NCBI GenBank assembly: GCA_031274335.1
Contig: JAISQG010000204.1
Location: 1-5,627, forward strand
Direction: 5' to 3'
DNA from: Gracilibacteraceae bacterium
GTDB taxonomy: Bacteria; Bacillota; Desulfitobacteriia; Desulfitobacteriales; Syntrophobotulaceae
DNA length: 5,627 nucleotides
Positions 1 through 5,627 of the stretch are shown piece by piece (within the stretch, counting starts at the first letter, position 1; the number at the start of each line of letters is the position of its first letter). The position numbers and the translations under genes were made by a program. Below the pieces are notes generated by a model. The model worked only from the letters and a program-made list of their open reading frames with translations. It was not told where the DNA came from and made no database searches.

Positions 1-10
1 ACGAGACTCC

Positions 11-80
11 ATCAGAGGGACAGCCCTTCTCTGAAGGGGGTGGCGCGTAGCGCCAGGGGTTGCCAGAATCCCTCTCTGAT
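11..80. repeat. Palindromic REP/MITE-like repeat element
   Basis: The outer arms ATCAGAGGGA (11-20) and TCCCTCTCTGAT (69-80) are inverted repeats, complementary apart from a two-base bulge. Between them sit two perfect hairpins: CCCTTC/GAAGGG (24-29 with 33-38, loop TCT) and TGGCGC/GCGCCA (41-46 with 50-55, loop GTA). The layout of an outer stem enclosing two short hairpins, followed by a GGGGTTG-type stretch (56-62), resembles the short non-coding palindromic repeats scattered between genes in many Bacillota genomes. I see no open reading frame with a ribosome binding site in it. It lies 24 bases upstream of the Shine-Dalgarno site of the small gene at 121. That it is a repeat family is inferred from structure, since only one copy is visible here. 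It could instead be a terminator or leader structure of a gene to the left, although no T-tract follows the outer stem. Confidence 0.5.
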
Positions 81-120
81 TGTTAGTCGAGTCCATATCA
101 AACAGGGAGGAAAAAGATAG

Positions 121-273
121 ATGTGTTTTCGCCCGCCAGTGACGCAAAAACCGATAAAATGCCCGAATTGCGGAAAATTTAACCCCCCCGTCAATGCCAA
201 TTGCTCAAACTGCCGAACGCGGCTGACGGCGGAACCGGCCCGGCCCCAAGAAGATGAAGAACAGGCCGATTGA
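121..273 (+). CDS. Small zinc-ribbon protein, 50 residues, function unknown
   Basis: This short reading frame encodes a 50-residue protein. Two CxxC knuckles are visible, C14-P-N-C17 followed by GKFN, and C28-S-N-C31 followed by RTRL, with ten residues between them. That is the compact four-cysteine zinc-ribbon pattern (CPNCG...CxxC) found in rubredoxin-like and DUF-type zinc ribbons. The tail from residue 37 is rich in Pro, Glu, Asp and Gln and probably disordered. The ATG is supported by GGGAGG at 105-110 with a ten-base spacer. The only nearby alternative, GTG at 139, has no such site. There is no signal peptide or membrane segment, so the product should be cytoplasmic. A hairpin plus T-rich tract follows at 285-342. 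No convincing promoter was found in the 40 bases between the repeat and the gene, so it may be transcribed from further left. Zinc binding is inferred from the cysteines. The partner (nucleic acid or protein) and the role are unknown. Confidence 0.72.
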   Translation: MCFRPPVTQKPIKCPNCGKFNPPVNANCSNCRTRLTAEPARPQEDEEQAD

Positions 274-284
274 ACAAGAGTATT

Positions 285-342
285 GGACGTAGCGCCGATT
301 ACATCCTGCGGGATCATACGCGCTGCGTCCGTATTTTCTTTT
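285..342 (+). terminator. Probable rho-independent terminator of the zinc-ribbon gene
   Basis: GGACGTAGCGC (285-295) pairs with GCGCTGCGTCC (320-330) over 11 positions, with one G-U wobble in the plus-strand RNA. It is followed directly by a T-rich stretch, GTATTTTCTTTT (331-342). The 24-base loop contains a second small hairpin, ATCC/GGAT (303-306 with 311-314). The stem starts 11 bases after the stop codon of the zinc-ribbon gene. On the minus strand the wobble becomes an A-C mismatch and no clear T-run follows, so the signal favours the plus direction. It also fills most of the gap before the end of rpoD. The long loop is atypical, which lowers confidence. Confidence 0.5.
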
Positions 343-363
343 CGCTCGGCAGTCCCTAAATCT

Positions 364-1458
364 CTAATCCAGATAATCCTTCAGTTTTTTGCTCCGGCTC
401 GGATGGCGCAGCTTGCGCAGAGCCTTGGCCTCTATCTGCCTGATCCTTTCCCGCGTCACGCCGAATTCCTGCCCCACCTCTTCCAGTGTGCGCGTGTGAC
501 CGTCGTCCAGGCCAAAACGCAGGCGCAGAACTTTTTCTTCCCGGCTGGTAAGGGTTTCCAGCACCTCCTCCAGCTGTTCCTTCAGCAGGGTGAAGGAAGC
601 GGCTTCCGACGGGGCGGGGGCGTCCTCATCCGGGATAAAATCGCCGAGGTGGGAGTCTTCCTCTTCTCCGATCGGCGTCTCCAGCGACACCGGTTCCTGC
701 GCGATTTTCATGATTTCGCGCACGCGTTCTTCCGGTATGTCCATTTTCCTGGCGGTTTCCTCCGGTGTGGCGTCCCGGCCGAGCTCCTGCAGTAACTGCC
801 GGTTTACCCGGATGAGCTTATTGATTGTTTCGACCATATGGACGGGAATACGGATTGTGCGCGCCTGATCGGCGATGGCGCGTGTGATGGCCTGGCGGAT
901 CCACCAGGTCGCGTAAGTGCTGAACTTGTACCCTTTGCTGTAGTCGAATTTTTCCACGGCCTTGATGAGCCCGAGATTGCCTTCCTGAATGAGATCCAAA
1001 AACTGCATCCCCCGCCCTACATAACGCTTGGCGATGCTGACCACCAGGCGCAAATTGGCTTCCGCCAGGCGCCGCTTGGCGTCTTCGTCGCCGCTTTCCA
1101 TCAGCTTGGCCAAGCTGACTTCCTCCGGCGGGGTCAGAAGGCGCACCCGCCCGATTTCTTTCAGATACATGCGCACCGGGTCGTCAATGCCGACCCCATC
1201 CGGCACGGAGAGGTCGATGTCCGCTTCCTGGACGATTTCCTCTGCGAATTGTGTCGTTTCTTTATCTATCACGATATCGGTGTTTTCTTCGACGACGTCA
1301 ATGCCCATCCTGTTGATTTGGGCGTAAACCTCCTCTATTTGATCGACAGAAAGCGTGTTTTTTTGCAGAGCGTCGGAAATTTCATTGTAGGTGAGATTTC
1401 CCTTGCTCTTGCCCAATTCGATCAATTTGGTGACGTTTTCTTTTTTTTGTTCTGCCAC
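364..1458 (-). CDS. rpoD: RNA polymerase primary sigma factor RpoD (SigA)
   Basis: This is the housekeeping sigma factor, which binds core RNA polymerase and recognises the -35 and -10 elements of most promoters. The 364 residues are close to the length of Bacillus SigA. Visible in order are a short region 1.1 (about 8-60), an acidic linker, region 1.2 (about 92-124, [11 protein letters not shown]), region 2 (about 133-213), region 3 (about 214-290) and region 4 (about 300-362). Region 2 includes the core-binding [18 protein letters not shown] (155-172) and the -10-recognising [11 protein letters not shown] (181-191). Region 4 carries the -35-binding helix-turn-helix, [19 protein letters not shown] (325-343). 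No large non-conserved insertion follows region 1.2, as is usual in Bacillota. Translation starts at a GTG (1456-1458) behind a strong Shine-Dalgarno site. The gene lies 19 bases downstream of dnaG on the same strand and is probably co-transcribed with it. All key segments look intact. Confidence 0.97.
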   Translation of the reverse strand: MAEQKKENVTKLIELGKSKGNLTYNEISDALQKNTLSVDQIEEVYAQINRMGIDVVEENTDIVIDKETTQFAEEIVQEADIDLSVPDGVGIDDPVRMYLKEIGRVRLLTPPEEVSLAKLMESGDEDAKRRLAEANLRLVVSIAKRYVGRGMQFLDLIQEGNLGLIKAVEKFDYSKGYKFSTYATWWIRQAITRAIADQARTIRIPVHMVETINKLIRVNRQLLQELGRDATPEETARKMDIPEERVREIMKIAQEPVSLETPIGEEEDSHLGDFIPDEDAPAPSEAASFTLLKEQLEEVLETLTSREEKVLRLRFGLDDGHTRTLEEVGQEFGVTRERIRQIEAKALRKLRHPSRSKKLKDYLD

Positions 1459-1467
1459 CGTCCCAAT

Positions 1468-1476
1468 CCCCCCTCT
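1468..1476 (-). promoter_or_regulatory. Ribosome binding site that fixes the GTG start of rpoD
   Basis: Read on the minus strand, AGAGGGGGG lies nine bases before the GTG at 1458-1456, inside the 19-base gap after the dnaG stop codon (TGA, 1480-1478). No in-frame ATG with a comparable site lies nearby, so the GTG is the natural start. The protein then begins MAEQKKEN, with the initiator read as Met. The unusually G-rich site suggests independent, efficient initiation rather than translational coupling alone. Confidence 0.7.
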
Positions 1477-1477
1477 G

Positions 1478-3325
1478 TCAGATCTTCAGGCAGGCCGTGC
1501 CTTGGCCGCCCTGCTCCGCGCTGTTTGCCCGCAAACGCTGCTGGATAACCTTGAGCAGCGCGAGCGCCCCAGCCATATCCCCGTCTTTTTCCAGCAAAAT
1601 CATCCGTGACTGAAGCTCTTCCGTCGTTTTTCTCTCTTTTTCCCGTTTGACCGCCTGCAGACAGTCGGCAAAAATTTCGCCGCCCCTGGCGGAATCAAAG
1701 GGAAAGGCGTATAATTCTGCGAGCCTTTTCTGGCAGCGCCGATAAAAATCGTCGTCGCCGGTGTAAGCGTCCGGGCCGGCCTCGCTTTCAAACAAAAACC
1801 GGTGCTCGGGCACGAGCCAGAAATCCGCGCCGAGCTCCTCCAGAATCAGCGGCCGATAGGATTTTTCCTCCAAAGCCAGGCGCAAGAGAGACTGTTCCGC
1901 CCGGAACACGCCCAGAGGCACGGAAACGGCGGTCGCCTTAGCCGCGGCGGGAACGGCTTCTTCGCCGGCCGGCCGGTCCTTGGGCGGTGAGCGGCGGCGG
2001 CCGCCCGCGGTTTTGCGGGATTCCACTTCCGCCTTGACGGCCTCAAAGGTGAGGCCGCATTCCCGGCTGAGAAAACGTTCGTATCCTTCCTGCTCCGCCG
2101 GGCTCAGTCTGCGGATATCCGGCGCCAGCAGGCGGATGACATCCGCCTTGTCCGTGACGGAGCCGAGGACGCGGCCGCGGCTGAGTTCCCGGAATTTGAA
2201 CTCTATAAACGGCAAGCTACCGGAGAGCAGGTCCGCGAATTGCTCCGGGCTGTGCCCGCGCAAATACTCATCCGGGTCTTTGTCCTCCGTCAGAACAAGG
2301 ACTTCCGTCCGCAACCCCTCGGCGAGAAAAATTTCCCCCGCCGCCAGAGCGGCCTGACGACCGGCGCCGTCGCTGTCATAACCGACGACGACGCGGCTGC
2401 CGTGACGTTTCAGCAATCTGGCCTGATCCCGCGTCAGCGCCGTGCCGAGCGAAGCCACCGCGTGAAGGAATCCGGCCTCCTGGACGGCGATCACGTCCAT
2501 GAAGCCCTCGACGAGCAAAGCGAAACCGGCGATGCCTATGTGGCGGCAGGCGACATGCATCCCATACAAATATTTCCCTTTTTGGAAAAACTTAGTTTCG
2601 GGTGAGTTCAGGTATTTCGGGGCGGTTTTGCTTTTTTCCTCCGCCAGGATGCGCCCCCCAAAAGCGACCGGGCGCCCCCGCACATCAAAAATAGGGAACA
2701 TGAGCCTGGCGCGAAATCGGTCGTAAGAGCCGCTCGCGTCCTCGCGCTGTTTGAGCAGGCCGAAATCCACGAGTTCGCTTTCCGTGAACCCTTCCGCCTG
2801 CAAAGCGCCGCTCAGGGCGTCCCAGCGATCCGGGGCGTAGCCCAGGGAAAAACGCCCGGCCGTCGCCTCGCTGATTTTGCGCGATTGTAGATATTCCCGG
2901 GCCGGCCGTCCTTCCGGCGCTTTCATCAGCAGCTGGTGGTAAAAAGCCGCGGCGGCGGCATGGGCTTTCAGGCAGCGTTTGGCGGCGTCGGCGCCGGCTT
3001 GTTCCGCTTCGGACAAAGGAGCGGACGGAAATTCCATGCCTGTTTTTTCCGCCACGCGTCGCACGGCATCCGGGAACGAAAGATTTTCACGTTGCATCAA
3101 AAATTGGAAAACATTTCCTCCAGCGTGGCAGCCGAAACAATGATACCGCTGGCGTTCCGTGTCCACGTTAAAGCTCGGCGTTTTTTCCGCGTGGAAAGGG
3201 CACAGCCCAAGATAATTCCTTCCGGCCCGCCTCAGCTCGACATGATCGGCGATAATGGAAACAATATCCGCTTTCTGCTGCAATTCTTCAATGAACTCGT
3301 TGGGTATCCTGTGTTGCGACGACAT
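1478..3325 (-). CDS. dnaG: DNA primase DnaG
   Basis: DnaG synthesises the short RNA primers used by the replisome, working with the replicative helicase at the fork. The 615 residues match the usual bacterial size. The N-terminal zinc-binding domain has the CHC2 ligands C42, H45, C63 and C66 ([12 protein letters not shown]... and [13 protein letters not shown]). The catalytic core has the RNA-polymerase basic motif around 228-245 ([19 protein letters not shown] region). Its Toprim metal-binding residues are E263 and D267 (VEGFMDVIA), D307 and D309 (GYDSDGAG), and the DKDPDEYL motif at 338-345. A basic, Pro/Ala-rich linker (about 429-462) leads to a helical C-terminal domain (about 465-600) expected to bind the helicase. 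The ATG at 3325 has GGAG six bases upstream on the minus strand. It is the first gene of a probable dnaG-rpoD operon and is divergent from the mutase gene at 3522. I see no clear minus-strand promoter in the intergenic region. Confidence 0.97.
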   Translation of the reverse strand: MSSQHRIPNEFIEELQQKADIVSIIADHVELRRAGRNYLGLCPFHAEKTPSFNVDTERQRYHCFGCHAGGNVFQFLMQRENLSFPDAVRRVAEKTGMEFPSAPLSEAEQAGADAAKRCLKAHAAAAAFYHQLLMKAPEGRPAREYLQSRKISEATAGRFSLGYAPDRWDALSGALQAEGFTESELVDFGLLKQREDASGSYDRFRARLMFPIFDVRGRPVAFGGRILAEEKSKTAPKYLNSPETKFFQKGKYLYGMHVACRHIGIAGFALLVEGFMDVIAVQEAGFLHAVASLGTALTRDQARLLKRHGSRVVVGYDSDGAGRQAALAAGEIFLAEGLRTEVLVLTEDKDPDEYLRGHSPEQFADLLSGSLPFIEFKFRELSRGRVLGSVTDKADVIRLLAPDIRRLSPAEQEGYERFLSRECGLTFEAVKAEVESRKTAGGRRRSPPKDRPAGEEAVPAAAKATAVSVPLGVFRAEQSLLRLALEEKSYRPLILEELGADFWLVPEHRFLFESEAGPDAYTGDDDFYRRCQKRLAELYAFPFDSARGGEIFADCLQAVKREKERKTTEELQSRMILLEKDGDMAGALALLKVIQQRLRANSAEQGGQGTACLKI

Positions 3326-3395
3326 TTACCGCTCCGCCAAAAACTTTTTCTTCGGGTTATTTTCGCTATATGTTTTCAATATCCTTCTTTATGGT

Positions 3396-3424
3396 TTGAA
3401 ATGAGCGCCCGTTTGCTGTATACT
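3396..3424 (+). promoter_or_regulatory. Sigma-A type promoter for the mutase gene
   Basis: TTGAAA (3396-3401) and TATACT (3419-3424) are separated by 17 bases, the ideal spacing for the housekeeping sigma factor. Each hexamer differs from TTGACA/TATAAT by one base. Transcription would start near 3431, giving a leader of about 90 bases before the ATG at 3522. The match is strong in a GC-rich genome. The -10 overlaps the palindrome GTATAC (3418-3423), which also gives TATACA on the opposite strand. However, no -35 element with suitable spacing accompanies that one, so I do not call a dnaG promoter there. Confidence 0.72.
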
Positions 3425-3433
3425 GAATCACGA

Positions 3434-3512
3434 CAGGGCAAATCGCCGCTGTTTTCTGCCGGGTATTAGGGCAATTTATTTCTTCGCAGTACCGGCCCAA
3501 AAAATTATTGGG
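3434..3512 (+). promoter_or_regulatory. Possible structured 5' leader of the mutase gene
   Basis: Three short stem-loops can be drawn in the predicted leader. CAGGGC (3434-3439) pairs with GCC and CTG (3445-3451) with one bulged G. GCCGG-G-TA (3458-3465) pairs with TACCGGC (3490-3496) with one bulged G. CCCAA (3496-3500) pairs with TTGGG (3508-3512), which would cover part of the Shine-Dalgarno sequence GGGAG (3510-3514). The second and third stems compete for a single base, C3496. A heptamer AGGGCAA also occurs twice, at 3435-3441 and 3468-3474. No known riboswitch or T-box consensus is recognisable. The stems are short, so chance pairing is a real possibility. Confidence 0.2.
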
Positions 3513-3521
3513 AGTGAAATT

Positions 3522-5291
3522 ATGCCATATTCTGAGCGTGTGCGCAAAAATCTGGAATTCTGGACGAAGGACAGCTATTTTGACCCGGAAACGCGGGCCG
3601 AAATCCTGAGCCTCACCGACCCGCGCGAAATCGAAGATCGCCTGGCCCGCGACCTGGAGTTCGGCACGGGTGGGATGCGGGGCAAGCTCGGCGCGGGAAC
3701 CAACCGGATGAATGTCTATGTCGTGCGCAAGCTGACGCAGGGCCTGGCCGACGCCATTCTGGCCGAGGGCGGCGCCGCCGCGAAAAGGGGCGTCGTCATT
3801 TCCTGCGATTCACGCCGTTTTTCCTCGGAATTTGCGCGGGAAACGGCGCTCGTCCTTGGAACAAACGGGATCCGGGCCTTTTTGTTCGACGCGTTGCGGC
3901 CCACGCCGGAACTCTCGTTTGCCGTGCGGCATCTCGGCGCGGCGGCCGGCGTCATGGTGACGGCCAGCCACAACCCGAAAGAATACAACGGCTATAAAGT
4001 GTATTGGAGCGACGGGGCGCAGCTCGCGCCGGAAAAGGCCGCCGCCATCGCGGATGCGATCGGGGCGCGCGAAGACTGGCGCGTTCCCGTGCGGCCGGAA
4101 GCGGAATTGCGGGCGGCCGGACTGCTTACCGATGCGGGCGGAGAAATTGACGCGGCTTATCTGGCGGCGGTGCGGGCCCAGCTGCTCCATCCGGAATTGG
4201 CGGCGGCGGAGGGCGGAAAACTGAGCGTTGTTTTCACGCCGCTGCATGGCGCCGGTGCCGTGCCTGTGCAGCGCGTCCTGGCTCTTGCCGGTTTCAGCCG
4301 CGTGTTCACCGTGCCGGAGCAGGAAAAACCGGACGGCGATTTTCCCACCGTGCCCGTGCCCAACCCGGAGGACGGCGCGGCTTTTGCCTTGGCCCGCCGC
4401 CACGGAGACGAACAGAACGCCGATTTGCTCCTGGCCACCGACCCCGATTCCGACCGCCTCGGCGTGTGCGGACGCGACTCCGGCGGCCGCTGGCGCCTTT
4501 TCACGGGCAATCAGGCCGGCGTGCTGCTGGAATACTATATTCTGAGCAGCCGTGTGGATTTGGGTCTGCTGCCGGCGGACGGACGCGTGATCAAAAGCAT
4601 TGTTTCCAGCGCGCTGGCGGTAAAAATCGCAGAGTCCTTCGGCGTGGCCTGCGTGGAAACGCCCGTGGGTTTCAAGTTCATCGGCGAGCAAATTCACCTG
4701 ATGGAGGAAACGGGGCAAGGCTCTTTTATTTTCGGCTTTGAGGAAAGCCTCGGCTATCTGACGGGCACCTACGCCCGCGATAAGGACGCCGTGCTGGCGG
4801 CCGCGCTCATGGCGGAAGCGGCGCTGTATTTCAAACTGCGGGCCGGTAAAACGCTGACGGATGTGTTGGAGGAAATATATGGAAAATGGGGTTATTTCCT
4901 CGACGACCAGGTGGCGTACAGCTTCACGGACTTTGACGGCGCAGCCAAAATGGACTCGGTCATGCGGGCTTTGCGCGGCGACACGCGTCCGGCGCTGGGC
5001 GGCGTTCCCGTCGCCAGCCGGGAGGATTTTGCCGAAGGCGAAAGCCGCCTGGCGGACGGCGGCACACGCGCGCTGGATTTTCCGCGCATGAATCTGCTGC
5101 GGTTTTCCCTCGCGGGCGGGGGATTTGTCATGGCGCGCCCGTCCGGCACGGAACCAAAGATTCGCTTTTATTTCTGCGTAGCCGGACCGGACCGGGCCGG
5201 GGCTGAAGCGGGCCTGGCCGCCGTCAGGGATGATTTTTTCCGGCCTTACGCGGAAGTGCTGACTCCGGGCGGCAAGCCGTTTAGAAAATGA
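3522..5291 (+). CDS. pgcA: Alpha-D-phosphohexomutase (phosphoglucomutase, PgcA/PGM2 type)
   Basis: The enzyme interconverts sugar 1-phosphates and 6-phosphates in the cytoplasm, most likely glucose-1-P and glucose-6-P, which feeds UDP-glucose and cell-envelope glycan synthesis. At 589 residues it has the full four-domain architecture. The N-terminal FGTGGMRGKLGAGTNRMN (47-64) is typical of the PgcA/PGM2 group. The catalytic loop TASHNPKEYNGYK (147-159) has the phosphorylated serine S149. TPLHGAG is at 239-245. The magnesium loop DPDSDR (307-312) has D307, D309 and D311. The sugar-binding loop GFEESLGY is at 405-412 and the C-terminal phosphate-binding loop RPSGTEPKIRFY at 539-550. All catalytic elements are intact. 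The ATG is preceded by GGGAG (3510-3514) at seven bases. It probably shares a transcript with the nucleotidase-like gene 28 bases downstream. Substrate choice (glucose, mannose or pentose phosphate) cannot be settled from motifs, since human PGM2 of this group is mainly a phosphopentomutase. Confidence 0.93.
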   Translation: MPYSERVRKNLEFWTKDSYFDPETRAEILSLTDPREIEDRLARDLEFGTGGMRGKLGAGTNRMNVYVVRKLTQGLADAILAEGGAAAKRGVVISCDSRRFSSEFARETALVLGTNGIRAFLFDALRPTPELSFAVRHLGAAAGVMVTASHNPKEYNGYKVYWSDGAQLAPEKAAAIADAIGAREDWRVPVRPEAELRAAGLLTDAGGEIDAAYLAAVRAQLLHPELAAAEGGKLSVVFTPLHGAGAVPVQRVLALAGFSRVFTVPEQEKPDGDFPTVPVPNPEDGAAFALARRHGDEQNADLLLATDPDSDRLGVCGRDSGGRWRLFTGNQAGVLLEYYILSSRVDLGLLPADGRVIKSIVSSALAVKIAESFGVACVETPVGFKFIGEQIHLMEETGQGSFIFGFEESLGYLTGTYARDKDAVLAAALMAEAALYFKLRAGKTLTDVLEEIYGKWGYFLDDQVAYSFTDFDGAAKMDSVMRALRGDTRPALGGVPVASREDFAEGESRLADGGTRALDFPRMNLLRFSLAGGGFVMARPSGTEPKIRFYFCVAGPDRAGAEAGLAAVRDDFFRPYAEVLTPGGKPFRK

Positions 5292-5319
5292 TTATTATAT
5301 TTAAACCAGAGGTGGAAAC

Positions 5320-5627
5320 ATGAAAATCGGACTGGATTTGGACGGGGTGGTGGCGAACAGCCTGCCCCGGGTTATTGAGGTGCTGGACGCGCGTTTTTCG
5401 CAAAAATTCGCGCCGGCCAATCATTTTGACCTTTCGCTTTATTACGGCGTTCCGCGCGAGGTGATCGGGGAGATCATCACTGAGCAGGCGGAGGATATGT
5501 TTGGCCGGGCGGAAATGGTGGAGGGAGCGGCGGCGGGCATTGCGGCGCTCCTGGAGGCGGGCCATGAGATCGTCTATGTCACGGCGCGCCGGGACGGCTG
5601 GGAGGGCGAAGTGACGCGCGCCTGGCT
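5320..5627 (+). CDS. HAD-superfamily 5'-nucleotidase-like protein (NT5C/YqfW type), N-terminal part
   Basis: Only the first 102 codons, plus two bases of the next, lie in the window, so the gene continues to the right. HAD motif I is at the very N-terminus: MKIGLDLDGVVANS, with D6 as expected nucleophile and D8 as general acid/base. The segment HEIVYVTARR (82-91) contains the motif II threonine, T88. A helical cap region lies between them (about 15-75). The DLDGVVANS form and the VTAR motif fit the 5'(3')-deoxyribonucleotidase (NT5C) branch, which dephosphorylates nucleoside monophosphates and includes the uncharacterised YqfW-type proteins of Bacillota. Motifs III and IV would be beyond the window. 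The ATG follows AGAGGTGG (5308-5315) with a short spacer. The 28-base gap after the mutase stop has no terminator, which suggests co-transcription. Other HAD phosphatases remain possible. Confidence 0.82.
   Translation, partial: MKIGLDLDGVVANSLPRVIEVLDARFSQKFAPANHFDLSLYYGVPREVIGEIITEQAEDMFGRAEMVEGAAAGIAALLEAGHEIVYVTARRDGWEGEVTRAW

Noticed and set aside
12..317. Minus-strand open frame of 101 codons across the left end
   Set aside because: It lacks a Shine-Dalgarno site, runs through the palindromic repeat, and is antisense to the better-supported zinc-ribbon gene.
838..1548. Plus-strand open frame of 236 codons antisense to rpoD
   Set aside because: It is a codon-bias shadow of rpoD. The translation shows no recognisable domain and the start has no ribosome binding site.
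1960..2020. Very GC-rich run with repeated GGCCGG and GCGGCCGC units
   Set aside because: It encodes the basic, Ala/Pro-rich linker of DnaG before its C-terminal domain. The low complexity is explained by that linker and GC-rich codon choice, with no regular repeat unit.
3326..3424. Candidate minus-strand promoters for dnaG (TATACA at 3423-3418, TATAGC near 3370)
   Set aside because: No -35 hexamer of reasonable quality lies 16-18 bases upstream of either one, so they were not called.
2936..3469. Plus-strand open frame of 177 codons across the dnaG start and intergenic region
   Set aside because: It has no Shine-Dalgarno site and is antisense to the conserved zinc-binding domain of DnaG. 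It also runs over the mutase promoter.
3810..4718. Minus-strand open frame of 302 codons inside the mutase gene
   Set aside because: The long antisense frame arises from the GC-rich third positions of the mutase. Its His/Arg/Gln-rich composition and lack of domain motifs mark it as a shadow, and the mutase motifs on the other strand are all intact.
1..5627. CRISPR array, tRNA/rRNA, transposase, toxin-antitoxin or phage/defence system
   Set aside because: No regularly spaced direct repeats, cloverleaf genes, or proteins of these types were seen. Nearly all coding capacity is taken by dnaG, rpoD, the mutase and the nucleotidase-like gene.

Overview
This window looks like an ordinary housekeeping segment of a bacterial chromosome, most likely a moderately GC-rich member of the Bacillota (Firmicutes). 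The reasons are a short sigma-A type RpoD of 364 residues without the long insertion seen in E. coli sigma-70, a DnaG directly followed by RpoD, a PgcA-type phosphohexomutase, and strong purine-rich Shine-Dalgarno sites before every gene. A class such as Negativicutes or Clostridia would fit, but I cannot decide this by eye.

Layout from left to right. Positions 11-80 hold a palindromic, REP/MITE-like repeat. It is followed by a small plus-strand gene (121-273) for a 50-residue zinc-ribbon protein, which ends in a plausible rho-independent terminator (285-342). Converging on it from the right is a two-gene minus-strand operon, dnaG (3325 to 1478) then rpoD (1458 to 364), separated by only 19 bases. 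This is the primase/primary-sigma core of the classical macromolecular synthesis operon. A 196-base divergent intergenic region (3326-3521) carries a near-consensus sigma-A promoter for the plus strand and a short leader with some hairpin potential. Next come a complete phosphohexomutase gene (3522-5291, PgcA/PGM2 type) and, 28 bases later, the start of a HAD-superfamily 5'-nucleotidase-like gene (from 5320) that is cut by the window end.

How the genes work together: DnaG primes lagging-strand DNA synthesis and RpoD directs RNA polymerase to housekeeping promoters, so the left operon couples replication and transcription initiation. The right-hand pair is sugar-phosphate and nucleotide metabolism. 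One speculative reading is a nucleotide/deoxynucleotide salvage link, with a nucleotidase beside a PGM2-like mutase that could act on pentose phosphates.

I found no CRISPR array, tRNA, rRNA, transposase, phage gene or defence system, and no convincing evidence of a new biological system. The points most worth checking are the small zinc-ribbon gene, the palindromic repeat at the left edge, the leader of the mutase gene, and the mutase-nucleotidase pairing.
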